64,000 nucleotides of DNA from JBBTCX01 sp964494205. Lineage in GTDB: Bacteria > Planctomycetota > Phycisphaerae > UBA1845. The notes below the pieces were generated by a model. That model did no database searches. It had not been told where the DNA came from and saw nothing but the letters and a program-made list of their open reading frames with translations. The position numbers were made by a program, and so were the translations under genes. Below are positions 34,606-42,242 of this stretch, piece by piece. Position 1 is the stretch's first letter; every line of letters starts with the position of its first letter. The DNA is taken from the NCBI GenBank assembly GCA_964494205.1, contig CAZBRD010000001.1, positions 483,165 through 547,164 on the forward strand. The letters are read 5' to 3'.

Positions 34606-35114
34606 GAAGGCCCCTTTCTGTTGGGTGCTCTCTGGTTCAGCCATGTTGTCAGCGCGGCGTCGCTGGTGCTGGTGAGGTAGTACGTGTCGGACTTAGCCTC
34701 TTTTATGTGCCAAATTCGTTGATCCGGAACCATGCCCATTCTAGCAAGCCTGATGTCGCCTTGGCGAAATTCGAAGACTAAGTCGGGCAGGCACGCGCAT
34801 AGCAAACGTGATTTGACGAAACCAGTTGGACCTTCGTCGAAGCGAATACTATCCAAAACTTCGGCGACGGCTTCGACACCGATGATTTCGGTTGTGTTGG
34901 TCAGTTCGTTCGGCGGGTGAGTGTACTCTCGCGTGATCACAATTCGGTCGGCGCCATCCACCATTTTTTCGAAGGTGCGCTTGAGTCGCCAATTTGCGGT
35001 GAGGAAGTCGAGGGTAAGGACGGCGAGCGGTGTGAAGATGACGATCAGTATCCAGCGCCGTTTGCGAGTCACCTTGGGACGAGATTGGGCGTGGTCCTTC
35101 GGCGTTTCCATCAT
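34602..35114 (-). CDS. CxC-domain membrane protein, array member 2
   Basis: The protein has 170 residues. A basic N-terminus and one hydrophobic segment (about 22-40, WILIVIFTPLAVLTLDFL) precede the array domain: GADRIVITREY, GVEAVAEVLDSI, LCACLPDLVFEFRQGDIRLARMG, YYLTSTSDAALTTWLNQRAP. The HG..LRW segment of the siblings is degenerate here (VPDQRIWHI). The start is ATG 35114 or the next ATG; it follows the previous stop by 5 nt. Its stop overlaps the next start as GTGA. Function unknown. Confidence 0.72.
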   Translation of the reverse strand: MMETPKDHAQSRPKVTRKRRWILIVIFTPLAVLTLDFLTANWRLKRTFEKMVDGADRIVITREYTHPPNELTNTTEIIGVEAVAEVLDSIRFDEGPTGFVKSRLLCACLPDLVFEFRQGDIRLARMGMVPDQRIWHIKEAKSDTYYLTSTSDAALTTWLNQRAPNRKGPS

Positions 35115-35119
35115 CTCAT

Positions 35120-35668
35120 CTATGGTAACTTCACCGTTGTCGGTGGTTTAGTATCGAATTTGGCATGCTCCGCCACCCAATCTGCCATTCTTGTTTGGCT
35201 CTCAGGGGTCAGTTGGGCATCGCCCTCCCATTGCCCCTTGTCCCAACGCAAGCTCTGGCCGTGATGAATTGTTAGCTCGGCGAGCTTTTGCCCACGCCGC
35301 CCAAACTCGAATCTCAGTTCTCCGATGCACATACAGTGAAAAGACATTCCGGGAGCAATCTGCGAGCTGTCAATTTCGATGGCCTGTAGGAATTTGGCGA
35401 TGACTCGTTTGTCGGTGATCTCAAGTAACTTGCTCACGGAGTTCTCTAGCGAGCGAATGCCGTAAATATCCATGCGATCCGTGCCGACGAGTTCGCGCTC
35501 AAGCGCCGACTTCCACACTTCGCCGGCCGACTGTGGGATCGACGAATTGCACTGCGTAACTGGTTTCGATTTGCAAATGCAGGCGGTGATGAGCATCGCA
35601 AGTAGGACTATTCCAAGGCAGGGGAGTGTTGCGGCTAACCGGCGGACCCGTCGTGAATCACGATTCAT
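35120..35668 (-). CDS. CxC-domain lipoprotein-like member 1 of the array
   Basis: The protein has 182 residues. The start is set at ATG 35668, with GGAG 7 nt upstream inside the tail of the truncated paralog (TAAAATG junction); the frame is open to 35710. The hydrophobic N-terminal segment ends in MLITAC, which could be a lipobox, making this member lipid-anchored rather than single-pass. The domain reads GTDRMDIYG, KRVIAKFLQAIEIDSS, FHCMCIGELRFEFGRRG, LTIHHGQSLRWDKGQWEGDAQLT, SQTRMADWVAEHAK. Divergent from members 2-4 but with the same CxC and GQWxGD positions. Function unknown. Confidence 0.72.
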   Translation of the reverse strand: MNRDSRRVRRLAATLPCLGIVLLAMLITACICKSKPVTQCNSSIPQSAGEVWKSALERELVGTDRMDIYGIRSLENSVSKLLEITDKRVIAKFLQAIEIDSSQIAPGMSFHCMCIGELRFEFGRRGQKLAELTIHHGQSLRWDKGQWEGDAQLTPESQTRMADWVAEHAKFDTKPPTTVKLP

Positions 35669-35669
35669 T

Positions 35670-35786
35670 TTACTGCTCCGGGGGCGGCGATATTTTTTCC
35701 GACCATGCAATTAGCGCCGCATAGCTTTGATCCGTCAACTTGATGGTAGTTCTTGGGACGGCAGGAGACGGGAACGGCGGTCGCAT
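35670..35786 (-). pseudogene. Truncated C-terminal remnant of a sixth CxC-domain copy
   Basis: A 38-residue frame from ATG 35786 ends at TAA 35670, 1 nt before the next start codon. Its IKLTDQSYAALIAWSEKISPPPE matches the closing helix of the array domain (pattern LTxxSxxALxxWxxxxxPP), while the rest of the domain, the anchor and a ribosome site are missing. It abuts the repeat at 35799-35884, which suggests the gene was cut there. Confidence 0.6.
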
Positions 35787-35798
35787 GGCGGATCGATC

Positions 35799-35884
35799 GC
35801 CCCTGCCGGGGCTTTCGAATTCTTGGGGTGCGTGTTTCCCACGGCTTCCGCCGTGGGCTGACCGCGTGTCGCCGCTGCCGCGGC
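35799..35884. repeat. Three-hairpin composite repeat, probable copy D
   Basis: Hairpins are GCCCC-TGCC-GGGGC (35799-35812), CCCACGGC-TTCC-GCCGTGGG (35838-35857) and GCCGC-TGCC-GCGGC (35871-35884). Spacers are 25 and 13 nt, close to copies A-C, but the loops differ. It borders the upstream, truncated end of the CxC array. Confidence 0.5.
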
Positions 35885-36056
35885 TAGGGCGTGCGTATTG
35901 CCGTTGGCGCGGCTAGAGCGAATGATTGGCGATTCGTCGCGTTGATTTGCTGCTCGTGGTCTACTTGTGGCCCCCTCACTTGCAGCGAGCCTACTCACTT
36001 CGCACGCGGTCGAGTAAACTCCTTCTTTCGTTTCATTAATTGTTGAGGAAACTGAC

Positions 36057-36761
36057 ATGACATTCTCCGCTGCGGATATTGCCAAGACGATTGAGCACAC
36101 GTTGCTGAAGCCAGAGGCCACGCCTTTGCAGATTGATGCGCTGTGTGATGAGGCTGTGGCTCATCATTTCATCGGTGTTTGTGTGAATCCGGTCTATGTG
36201 AATCGGGTGGCTAAGCGGATCGAGGCTGCGGCGCGCGGGGCGAAGCAGCGACCGAAAACTGTGTCCGTTGTCGGGTTTCCGCTGGGGGCGAGTGTGACGG
36301 CGATCAAGGCGGAGGAGACGCGGCGGGCGATCGATGATGGGGCCGAGGAGATTGACATGGTGGTGCATGTCGGTGCGGTGATCGCGGGGGACAAGGCTGC
36401 GGTGCGGGCGGATATTGAGGCGCTGGCGCACGTCGTTCACAAGGCGCGAGTCGGCGGTATTCTCAAGGTCATTCTCGAAACGACGGCGCTGACCGATGAG
36501 CAGATTATTCTCGGGTGTCGTTGTGCGGCTGAGGGCGAGGCGGATTTTGTGAAGACGTCCACAGGTTTTCATTCCGGCGGCGGGGCGACGATCGAGCATG
36601 TCAAATTGCTTCATAAGCATTCGGCTCCGATTCGCGTGAAGGCGTCGGGAGGAATTCGCACGGCTGCACAGGCGGTGGCGATGCTCGAGGCGGGTGCGTC
36701 ACGCCTTGGCACTTCGTCGGGGGTGGGGATTTTGAATGAGATGAGTGCGGCAAACAGTTGA
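36057..36761 (+). CDS. deoC: Deoxyribose-phosphate aldolase
   Basis: The protein has 234 residues, the usual length. The start is ATG 36057 with GAGGA 7 nt upstream. It cleaves 2-deoxyribose-5-phosphate to glyceraldehyde-3-phosphate and acetaldehyde, in deoxynucleoside breakdown. The Schiff-base lysine is Lys166 in DFVKTSTGF. The first conserved region reads IEHTLLKPEAT, and KVILETTALTDEQI holds the strand before the catalytic region. KASGGIRT near the C-terminus is the phosphate loop with the second lysine. No other deo gene is adjacent. Confidence 0.95.
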   Translation: MTFSAADIAKTIEHTLLKPEATPLQIDALCDEAVAHHFIGVCVNPVYVNRVAKRIEAAARGAKQRPKTVSVVGFPLGASVTAIKAEETRRAIDDGAEEIDMVVHVGAVIAGDKAAVRADIEALAHVVHKARVGGILKVILETTALTDEQIILGCRCAAEGEADFVKTSTGFHSGGGATIEHVKLLHKHSAPIRVKASGGIRTAAQAVAMLEAGASRLGTSSGVGILNEMSAANS

Positions 36762-36785
36762 TCGACGTTGTCGCGTAAACAATAC

Positions 36786-36877
36786 ATCAGTCGTCCCTAC
36801 GGGACTCACCGCGGCTCACTTCCGCCCAGCACCCAGCAGTGAACTGCTGGGCTATTTTCAGCCATCCCTACGGGATG
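36786..36877. repeat. Three-hairpin composite repeat, copy A
   Basis: It begins ATCAGTCGT. Hairpin 1 is GTCCC-TAC-GGGAC (36793-36805). Hairpin 2 is CCCAGCAG-TGAA-CTGCTGGG (36832-36851). Hairpin 3 is CATCCC-TAC-GGGATG (36863-36877). CTATT follows hairpin 2. It is the same 92-bp length as copy B at 41595-41686, with different stem sequences. It lies in the 440-base gap between deoC and gdhA, in which no gene is supported. Confidence 0.85.
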
Positions 36878-37201
36878 ATGATGCGGTGGCCACTTTGTCA
36901 GATTGATCGCTTTGGTCGTATTGACCGTCTCAATCAGGCCGTCGCCGAGTCTCGGCATAATTCGAGCTAGACGTTGACCGGTTGAAAACCGGTCCCACAT
37001 GTTTGGTCATTGCTACGCAACGAGATGGCAAGCTCGCTTTATTCAATTCGATATCGCCGCCGATAATTAGACGCAGTTGTCGCCCCAGCGGTTTCACGTT
37101 CGATGTTATCCGTCGCCAAATACGGTATTCAGGCCGCTAAACTTCACACCTATCGCGCCCGATGAAGCGAGGGGGTAAACCGTTTCATTGAAAGGGCGAT
37201 A

Positions 37202-38509
37202 ATGTCCACAGCCACAGCCGCACGACCGTCTGCCGCCGTTTCGGATGGCACGAAGAAACCAGCCTGCAAAGCAAATCCTCACTTCGATTTCAATCGCATC
37301 ACCGACGAACAGTTTCATATGGCGGCTGAGCACATGAAGCTCGACCATGAGACGCAGTTGCTGCTGCGGACGCCGTATCGCGAGCTGGTCGTTCAGATTC
37401 CGGTGCGGATGGATGACGGGCATCTGGAGATTTTTCACGGGTATCGCGTGCAGCACAACGCCGTGCGCGGGCCGTACAAGGGCGGGATTCGATATCACCA
37501 CGAGGTCGATCTGAGCGAGGTGCGGTCGCTGGCTGCGCTGATGACTTGGAAGACGGCGCTGGTTGATCTGCCGTTTGGCGGTGCGAAGGGCGGGGTGACG
37601 TGCGATCCGACGGTGATGAGCCGGAAGGAATTGCAATCGCTCACGCGCGGGTTCACGCAGAAGCTCGACATGGCGCTGGGTGTGTATCGCGATATTCCCG
37701 CGCCGGACGTGGGCACGAATGCGCAGACGATGGCGTGGATCATGGACGAGTACGGCAAGAAGCATGGCTACACGCCGGCGATCGTGACGGGCAAGCCGCT
37801 TTCGATGGGCGGGTCGCTGGGGCGCGAGGAGGCTACGGGTCGTGGCGTGATGATCATTACGCGCGAAGCCTGCAAAGCTTTTGGAATCAACCTGCGCGGT
37901 GCGACGGTCGCGATTCAGGGATTCGGGAATGTCGGGTCGTGGACGGCGAGATTGCTGGCTGAGTGCGGCGCGAAGATCGTCGCGATTACCGACGTGCGCG
38001 GTGGTATCCATTGCGATCGCGGGCTGGATATTCCGAAGGTCGTCGAGCATTGTCGCGAAACGGGCTCGGTTGTGGATATGGATGGCACGCGGCCGATTCA
38101 AAATGAGGAACTGCTGACGCTGCAGGTGGATGTGCTGATTCCGGCGGCGCTGGGCGGGGCGATCGCACGCGAGAACGTCAATCAGGTGAAGGCGAAGGTC
38201 GTGATTGAGGCCGCCAATTCTCCGGTGACGCCGCGGGCTGATGAGGCGCTTCGCAGTCGCAATATCCCTGTGATTCCCGACATTCTCGCGAACGCGGGCG
38301 GCGTGACCGTTTCGTATTTCGAATGGGTGCAGAACCTGCAGCAATTCCGCTGGTCGCACGAGAAGGTGAATCAGGAGCTTGAGGAGCGGATGGTGACCGC
38401 GTGGCGAAACGTGTACACGCGCAGCCAGAATGAAAAGACGCCGCTGCGAATCGCTGCGTATGTGGAAGCGCTGCACAAGGTGGCAGAGGCGACGAAGTTC
38501 CGATTCTAG
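37202..38509 (+). CDS. gdhA: Glutamate dehydrogenase
   Basis: The protein has 435 residues, within the 410-450 range of hexameric enzymes. ATG 37202 follows AAAGGG. It interconverts glutamate and 2-oxoglutarate plus ammonia. Substrate lysines are in GPYKGGIRYH and in PFGGAKGG (Lys129); the catalytic aspartate is in DIPAPDVGTN. The Rossmann fold starts at GATVAIQGFGNVGS. The residue after the second Rossmann strand is an acidic one in ITDVRGG, more usual for NAD than NADP preference, an inference. An extra 30-residue Ala/Lys-rich N-terminus precedes the conserved start. A terminator-like hairpin lies about 100 nt downstream. Confidence 0.95.
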   Translation: MSTATAARPSAAVSDGTKKPACKANPHFDFNRITDEQFHMAAEHMKLDHETQLLLRTPYRELVVQIPVRMDDGHLEIFHGYRVQHNAVRGPYKGGIRYHHEVDLSEVRSLAALMTWKTALVDLPFGGAKGGVTCDPTVMSRKELQSLTRGFTQKLDMALGVYRDIPAPDVGTNAQTMAWIMDEYGKKHGYTPAIVTGKPLSMGGSLGREEATGRGVMIITREACKAFGINLRGATVAIQGFGNVGSWTARLLAECGAKIVAITDVRGGIHCDRGLDIPKVVEHCRETGSVVDMDGTRPIQNEELLTLQVDVLIPAALGGAIARENVNQVKAKVVIEAANSPVTPRADEALRSRNIPVIPDILANAGGVTVSYFEWVQNLQQFRWSHEKVNQELEERMVTAWRNVYTRSQNEKTPLRIAAYVEALHKVAEATKFRF

Positions 38510-38538
38510 AGCGACGAACAGTCGAGTGTATCGCGAGA

Positions 38539-38570
38539 CCCCCTCAGGCCCCCCTTGCCAAGGGGGGAAG
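38539..38570. repeat. CCCCCCTT/AAGGGGGG hairpin repeat, copy 2
   Basis: Same layout as 32901-32932, with a GCC loop. It lies 30 nt past gdhA. Confidence 0.75.
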
Positions 38571-38615
38571 TAGGTGGCCCGACACGAGCCGCAATGCAAC
38601 ATCAATTCTGAAAAT

Positions 38616-38643
38616 GGGCGGGTCAAACCCGCCCTATTTTTTT
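38616..38643 (+). terminator. Terminator-like hairpin downstream of gdhA
   Basis: The stem GGGCGGGT/ACCCGCCC with a CAA loop is followed by TA and seven T. Its core is the same sequence as the hairpin before argF (28364-28379), so a dispersed repeat may serve as terminator here. Confidence 0.7.
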
Positions 38644-38820
38644 GGCGAGACCGCCGCTGGCAAGGGACCAGCGTGAAATCGACAAACATGGCGGCGCTGC
38701 GCTTGGCCATGGCACCCACAATTTCAGAGCTTATCAGCACCCGTTGGGGCAAAGCTTTCGTGTTGACTCTGTCGCGACGTCGGGCTTAGGATGATGGCAT
38801 CCTATTCGGGAGGTCATCTC

Positions 38821-39327
38821 ATGAGCGACGAAGTTGCCAGTTTGTGCGGTCAATGCGGAGCCAGCGTTTATCGCCAGCATATTGATTCGGGCATCGCGAG
38901 GTTCGTTTCGGGTAAGCTGTTGTGCGCGCACTGTGCGGCTGATGCGGCGCAGGAGCAAGTGGCCTCGTTATCGAGCAGCGGTGGGCATGATTATCAGCCG
39001 ATCGCCATACATGATGATGACGACGACGAGCCGGCGGCTGAGCGGTTGTCGAAGAGTCGCATCAGCATCGCGCACAAACCGGCGCTGGGGGGCACGCACA
39101 AGGATCATCATTATGCCCGGGGGCTGGATGCCAAAGCGCCGGTGGCTACGCGGTGCCGCTCGTTCCATGCGAAGCTGAGCGAGGGCGCGTTGGACTTCAT
39201 GAACAATCAAGTCAACTCATGGGTGGATTCCGACCCGAACGTTGTCATCAAGTTCGCCACGTCAACGATCGGCGTGTTTGAAGGAAAGCACGCTGAGCCG
39301 CATTTGATATTGACGGTGTTTTACTAG
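38821..39327 (+). CDS. Hypothetical protein with N-terminal CxxC zinc site
   Basis: The protein has 168 residues. The start is ATG 38821, with GGGAGGT 6 nt upstream; the frame is open to 38791. Residues 8-45 carry CGQCGAS and LLCAHCAAD, one zinc site. An acidic, low-complexity hinge (HDDDDDEPAAE) leads to a compact C-terminal domain beginning RCRSFHAKLSEGALDFMNNQVNSW and ending GVFEGKHAEPHLILTVFY. I do not recognise the C-terminal domain. It precedes, by 10 nt, another zinc-ribbon gene. Confidence 0.7.
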   Translation: MSDEVASLCGQCGASVYRQHIDSGIARFVSGKLLCAHCAADAAQEQVASLSSSGGHDYQPIAIHDDDDDEPAAERLSKSRISIAHKPALGGTHKDHHYARGLDAKAPVATRCRSFHAKLSEGALDFMNNQVNSWVDSDPNVVIKFATSTIGVFEGKHAEPHLILTVFY

Positions 39328-39337
39328 GGGCGGCTTC

Positions 39338-39781
39338 GTGATTCAACGGAATCTATTTCCGGATTTGTTCCTGATCGAAGACAAATCGGAAAGAAAGCGC
39401 GTTTGGCGCGAGGCTATCAAACCAGTTTCTGGTTCAGCACGTTACCTTGGTTTGTTGGTTGTAGGGATGTTGGTCGCTCAAACGTCAGGTGGCATGCTGG
39501 TAATGGTTTTGGCGGAAGAATTTGGAAAAACAAAGGTGCCATTGTGGTTTGATATTCCCATCCGATTTTTCCTTAGCGTCCTTGGCGCCCTGTTTCCTAT
39601 CTGGTTAATGCGCCGCCGAATTACAAAAGATATACGCCAGTATCTGAATCAAAATGGGTTCCAGCTTTGTGTTGCGTGCGGATACGACTTGCGCGGACAG
39701 GTTGAGTGGCGGTGCCCCGAGTGCGGGGCGGCGTTTGATCAATCGGACCGTTCTTCTACAGATGAGGCATTGCCAAGTTGA
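39338..39781 (+). CDS. Membrane protein with C-terminal zinc ribbon
   Basis: The protein has 147 residues. The start is GTG 39338, behind GGGGCGG. Two hydrophobic segments (about 36-60 and 75-92) precede the ribbon CVACGYDLRGQVEWRCPECGAAF, the same kind as in 27654-28007. It lies 10 nt after the preceding gene and its 3' end overlaps the mutY 3' end by 26 nt on the opposite strand. Function unknown. Confidence 0.72.
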   Translation: MIQRNLFPDLFLIEDKSERKRVWREAIKPVSGSARYLGLLVVGMLVAQTSGGMLVMVLAEEFGKTKVPLWFDIPIRFFLSVLGALFPIWLMRRRITKDIRQYLNQNGFQLCVACGYDLRGQVEWRCPECGAAFDQSDRSSTDEALPS

Positions 39782-40892
39782 GGATCTTGCGCTGAGCGGT
39801 GGAAAACGGCAGCGTGGATAGGTCATCGGCTGAGAGCCATTTCGTCTTCTTGTTATTTGCTTTGTCGTCGGGCGTGCTAGTTCTGTCGGTCACTCTACAA
39901 TCTTGCAGTAGAAACACGCGAAACTGCATCAGGCGGTGTGTCAACTGATGGCACAGGACGCCGAGCGATGTGATGTTTGAGGTGCACTGAATGCCGAGAC
40001 TTTCGGCAAGCTCTTGAACTTGCGCTTCGTCATCCAGCCCATTTCTGCATTCACTATTCGGAAATTCCCAAAGTCCCGACCATAGGCCACCGGTGGGCCG
40101 GCGACGGACGAGTACGCGGTCGCCATCGGTGAATATGCCGACGACCAATGAGACGGTTGGAATTTCTTTCTTCTTGTTCGCACCGCGAACAGGCAGGTCC
40201 TCAACGAGGTCTAGTTCATTAGCCCTGCACGAAGTCTTGAGGGGACAACTTGTGCAGCTCGGCGATTGTGGCGTGCAGATCATGCTGCCGAAGTCCATCC
40301 ACGCTTGGTTGAAATCGCCTGGCCGTTTGGGCGGCAGGAGTTGGTCGGCGATGTGCTGGATGCGGCTCTTCCCGCGCGTGGAAAGAATATCATCGGTGAT
40401 TGCGAAAAGGCGCGAGATGACGCGGGCGACGTTGCCGTCGACGGCTGCGGCTGGTTCGTTGTAGGCGATCGACGCGATGGCTGCTGACGTGTATTCGCCG
40501 ATGCCGCGAAGCTTGCGGAGTTCGACGGCAGATGCCGGCATGGCTTTTCCGTTGCCTGCGATCGATTTTGCGGCTTCGTGCATGTGGAGGGCGCGGCGGT
40601 AGTAACCGAGACCCTCCCATTGTTTGAGCACGGTCTGGTGATTGGCGCGGGCGAGCGAGCTGACGGAGGGGAAGCGCTTGAGGAACCGCAGGTAGTAATC
40701 GATGACGGTTTCGACACGCGTTTGCTGCAGCATGATTTCCGCGACCCATTGGGCGTACGGATCGCCGGAGCGACGACGCCAGGGCAGGTCACGCTTGTTG
40801 CGGTCGTACCATGTGAGCAGCCGGGCGCGGATGCGGCGACGCACGTCTGGCGGAACGAAGTCATCTTTTTGTGCGGTACTTTGGCGACCCAT
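39756..40892 (-). CDS. mutY: A/G-specific adenine glycosylase
   Basis: The protein has 378 residues. The start is ATG 40892; the longer frame to 41036 runs through a TTGTCGA tandem repeat and is unlike the family. It removes adenine mispaired with 8-oxoguanine. Features are LPWRRRSGDPYAQWVAEIMLQQT-type N-terminal core (glutamate in the EIMLQQT helix), the helix-hairpin-helix LRGIGEYTSAA, the catalytic aspartate in AAVDGNVARV and the [4Fe-4S] ligands in CTPQSPSCTSCPLKTSC. The C-terminal part (about 240-378) is the Nudix-like 8-oxoG recognition domain with WEFPNSE. No operon partner. Confidence 0.93.
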   Translation of the reverse strand: MGRQSTAQKDDFVPPDVRRRIRARLLTWYDRNKRDLPWRRRSGDPYAQWVAEIMLQQTRVETVIDYYLRFLKRFPSVSSLARANHQTVLKQWEGLGYYRRALHMHEAAKSIAGNGKAMPASAVELRKLRGIGEYTSAAIASIAYNEPAAAVDGNVARVISRLFAITDDILSTRGKSRIQHIADQLLPPKRPGDFNQAWMDFGSMICTPQSPSCTSCPLKTSCRANELDLVEDLPVRGANKKKEIPTVSLVVGIFTDGDRVLVRRRPTGGLWSGLWEFPNSECRNGLDDEAQVQELAESLGIQCTSNITSLGVLCHQLTHRLMQFRVFLLQDCRVTDRTSTPDDKANNKKTKWLSADDLSTLPFSTAQRKILNLAMPHL

Positions 40893-41011
40893 CGGATTGG
40901 ATTGTCGATTGTCGATTGTCTGTTGTCGAATGGGTGGTTGTGTATGGATTGGTGCGAGAAGGGATTCTCGCACCAGCGTGCGGTCAAAAGTCGCTAGACT
41001 GCTCTCCACGG

Positions 41012-41039
41012 CCAAGCTGCTGCTTGACCGTGCCACCCG
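41012..41039. repeat. 28-bp hairpin repeat, copy 2
   Basis: Identical to 30991-31018. On the minus strand it extends into an 11-bp imperfect stem (CACGGTCAAGC/GCTTGGCCGTG) with an AGCA loop. It lies upstream of mutY. Confidence 0.7.
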
Positions 41040-41063
41040 CTTGCGAAGCCATTGTTGGCAACT

Positions 41064-41264
41064 CTAATCGTCGATCAGGCGTTGGCCGCATTGGGCGCAG
41101 AAGTTGGCTTCGGGGCGGTTGATCTCTTCGCACCGGGGGCAGTGATTGCGGGCGCGGCCAAGCAGACCGGTCATGAAGATGAGGACGAAGACTGCCCCGA
41201 AGCAGACAAACCCACCGCTGTCGAAGAAAATGAACTGTGCGATTGTTGAAGCTGTCCCACACAT
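41064..41264 (-). CDS. Small membrane-anchored zinc-ribbon protein
   Basis: The protein has 66 residues. A hydrophobic segment (about 5-33, FVCFGAVFVLIFMTGLLG) is followed by CPRCEEINRPEANFCAQCGQRL, a double-CxxC zinc ribbon of the common FCxxCG type. The ribosome site is weak. A third short membrane/zinc-ribbon protein in this window. Function unknown. Confidence 0.6.
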   Translation of the reverse strand: MCGTASTIAQFIFFDSGGFVCFGAVFVLIFMTGLLGRARNHCPRCEEINRPEANFCAQCGQRLIDD

Positions 41265-41965
41265 GGTTCACCGCCACCGGTTGGTCGCGCGACATTCGGT
41301 CGAACCGACATTCTCGCAACAACCAGTATCAGTATAGCGCCCGGGAGTTCGATTAAGAACAGATTTCCTGGATCCTTGATGCCATCCTGAGATTGACATC
41401 ATGGATGACGGTGATTGTCGGCGGCAACTTGAGTTATCGCCCCGTCTTACTTCGATCATGCTGATGTATGTAAAGCCGCGGTCGAAATCTGCCCGGTAAT
41501 AGAGCATCCATGTCGTTGAGAGAAGTTCACATTTCGGGTGAACGCTGAGGGCTTCCGTGCGCACTCCATTACTTAACGGCGCGCTTGGTAATCGATCAGT
41601 CGTGCCTCCGGCACTTCGGTTCGTCGATCAACACGTTACCCAGCCTTGAAAGGCTGGGCTATTCTCGCGCTGTCACTACGTGACAGGATTTGGCAACTCG
41701 CCAATAGATTCCGGGTTTCGAATCAGAGCTACTCAGGTGTGGGGCAGTTTGATGCAGCGCAATGAAACGAGAAGAATTGAAAATAGAATGGCCCCATCGG
41801 GGGCACGCGGTGCGATGCGGCGCGAAGATCGCACTCACGGCCCGCGACAGGGCCATTGAGGAAATTAGAATTCCCAGAATCCCGGGACGATGCCTTGGCT
41901 TCAGGCAGCCTACGGTTCAACGTGCAAAAACCGATCGGCGTCCTGCGTTGCGAGGCGTGTTTTCG
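41265..41965. other. Intergenic region with composite repeat
   Basis: These 700 bases hold the composite repeat copy B at 41595-41686. A 98-residue minus-strand frame (41268-41564, starting at GTG) has a protein-like middle (TTWMLYYRADFDRGFTYI) but a weak ribosome site and no recognised family. Nothing else is supported. Confidence 0.45.
41595..41686. repeat. Three-hairpin composite repeat, copy B
   Basis: It begins ATCAGTCGT. Hairpin 1 is GTGCC-TCC-GGCAC (41602-41614). Hairpin 2 is CCCAGCCT-TGAA-AGGCTGGG (41639-41658). CTATT follows. Hairpin 3 is CTGTCAC-TAC-GTGACAG (41670-41686). Length and loops match copy A; stems differ with pairing kept. Confidence 0.85.
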
Positions 41966-42145
41966 CTATTCTTCTTCATTCGCAGGAACTGAGCTCACGA
42001 TGAAATCCTCGACTACGGTCGCCAGGCCGCTGGTGATTCCATCGGCGATTCCCGTGCTCACGCTTTCATCCAGAAAACATCCGGTCAATGTGGACAGGCT
42101 TATCAATGCGGCCAGTGTCGTTGCAGACTTCTTAAAATTACGCAT
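41966..42145 (-). CDS. 59-residue lipoprotein downstream of the porin
   Basis: This short gene was found by direct reading. ATG 42145 has GGAGGAAGG 8 nt upstream. The N-terminus is basic (MRNFKKS), then hydrophobic, with lipobox STLTGC (Cys23). The mature part is only about 37 residues, amphipathic and Gly/Thr-rich (STGIADGITSGLATVVEDFIV), ending in EEE. It lies 97 nt past the porin gene on the same strand and is probably the last gene of the sulfate operon. It may stabilise the porin or transporter; this is inference from position. Confidence 0.75.
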   Translation of the reverse strand: MRNFKKSATTLAALISLSTLTGCFLDESVSTGIADGITSGLATVVEDFIVSSVPANEEE

Positions 42146-42242
42146 TTGGTTTTCCTTCCTCCGTCTTAAGCCGAAATTAATCCTGACTTATTCATATAGT
42201 TTCTATGGTAACAACCGCCGTTGCAATCATGCGGCCAATGGT

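Noticed and set aside
37106..38752. 548-residue minus-strand frame
   Set aside because: Antisense to gdhA; His/Arg-rich and without a domain.
40895..40935. TTGTCGA-type short tandem repeat upstream of mutY
   Set aside because: Only about three units; too short to assign a role.
41268..41564. 98-residue minus-strand frame next to the small zinc-ribbon gene
   Set aside because: The middle looks protein-like, but there is only a weak GTG start and no recognisable family, so it is noted only in the intergenic entry.
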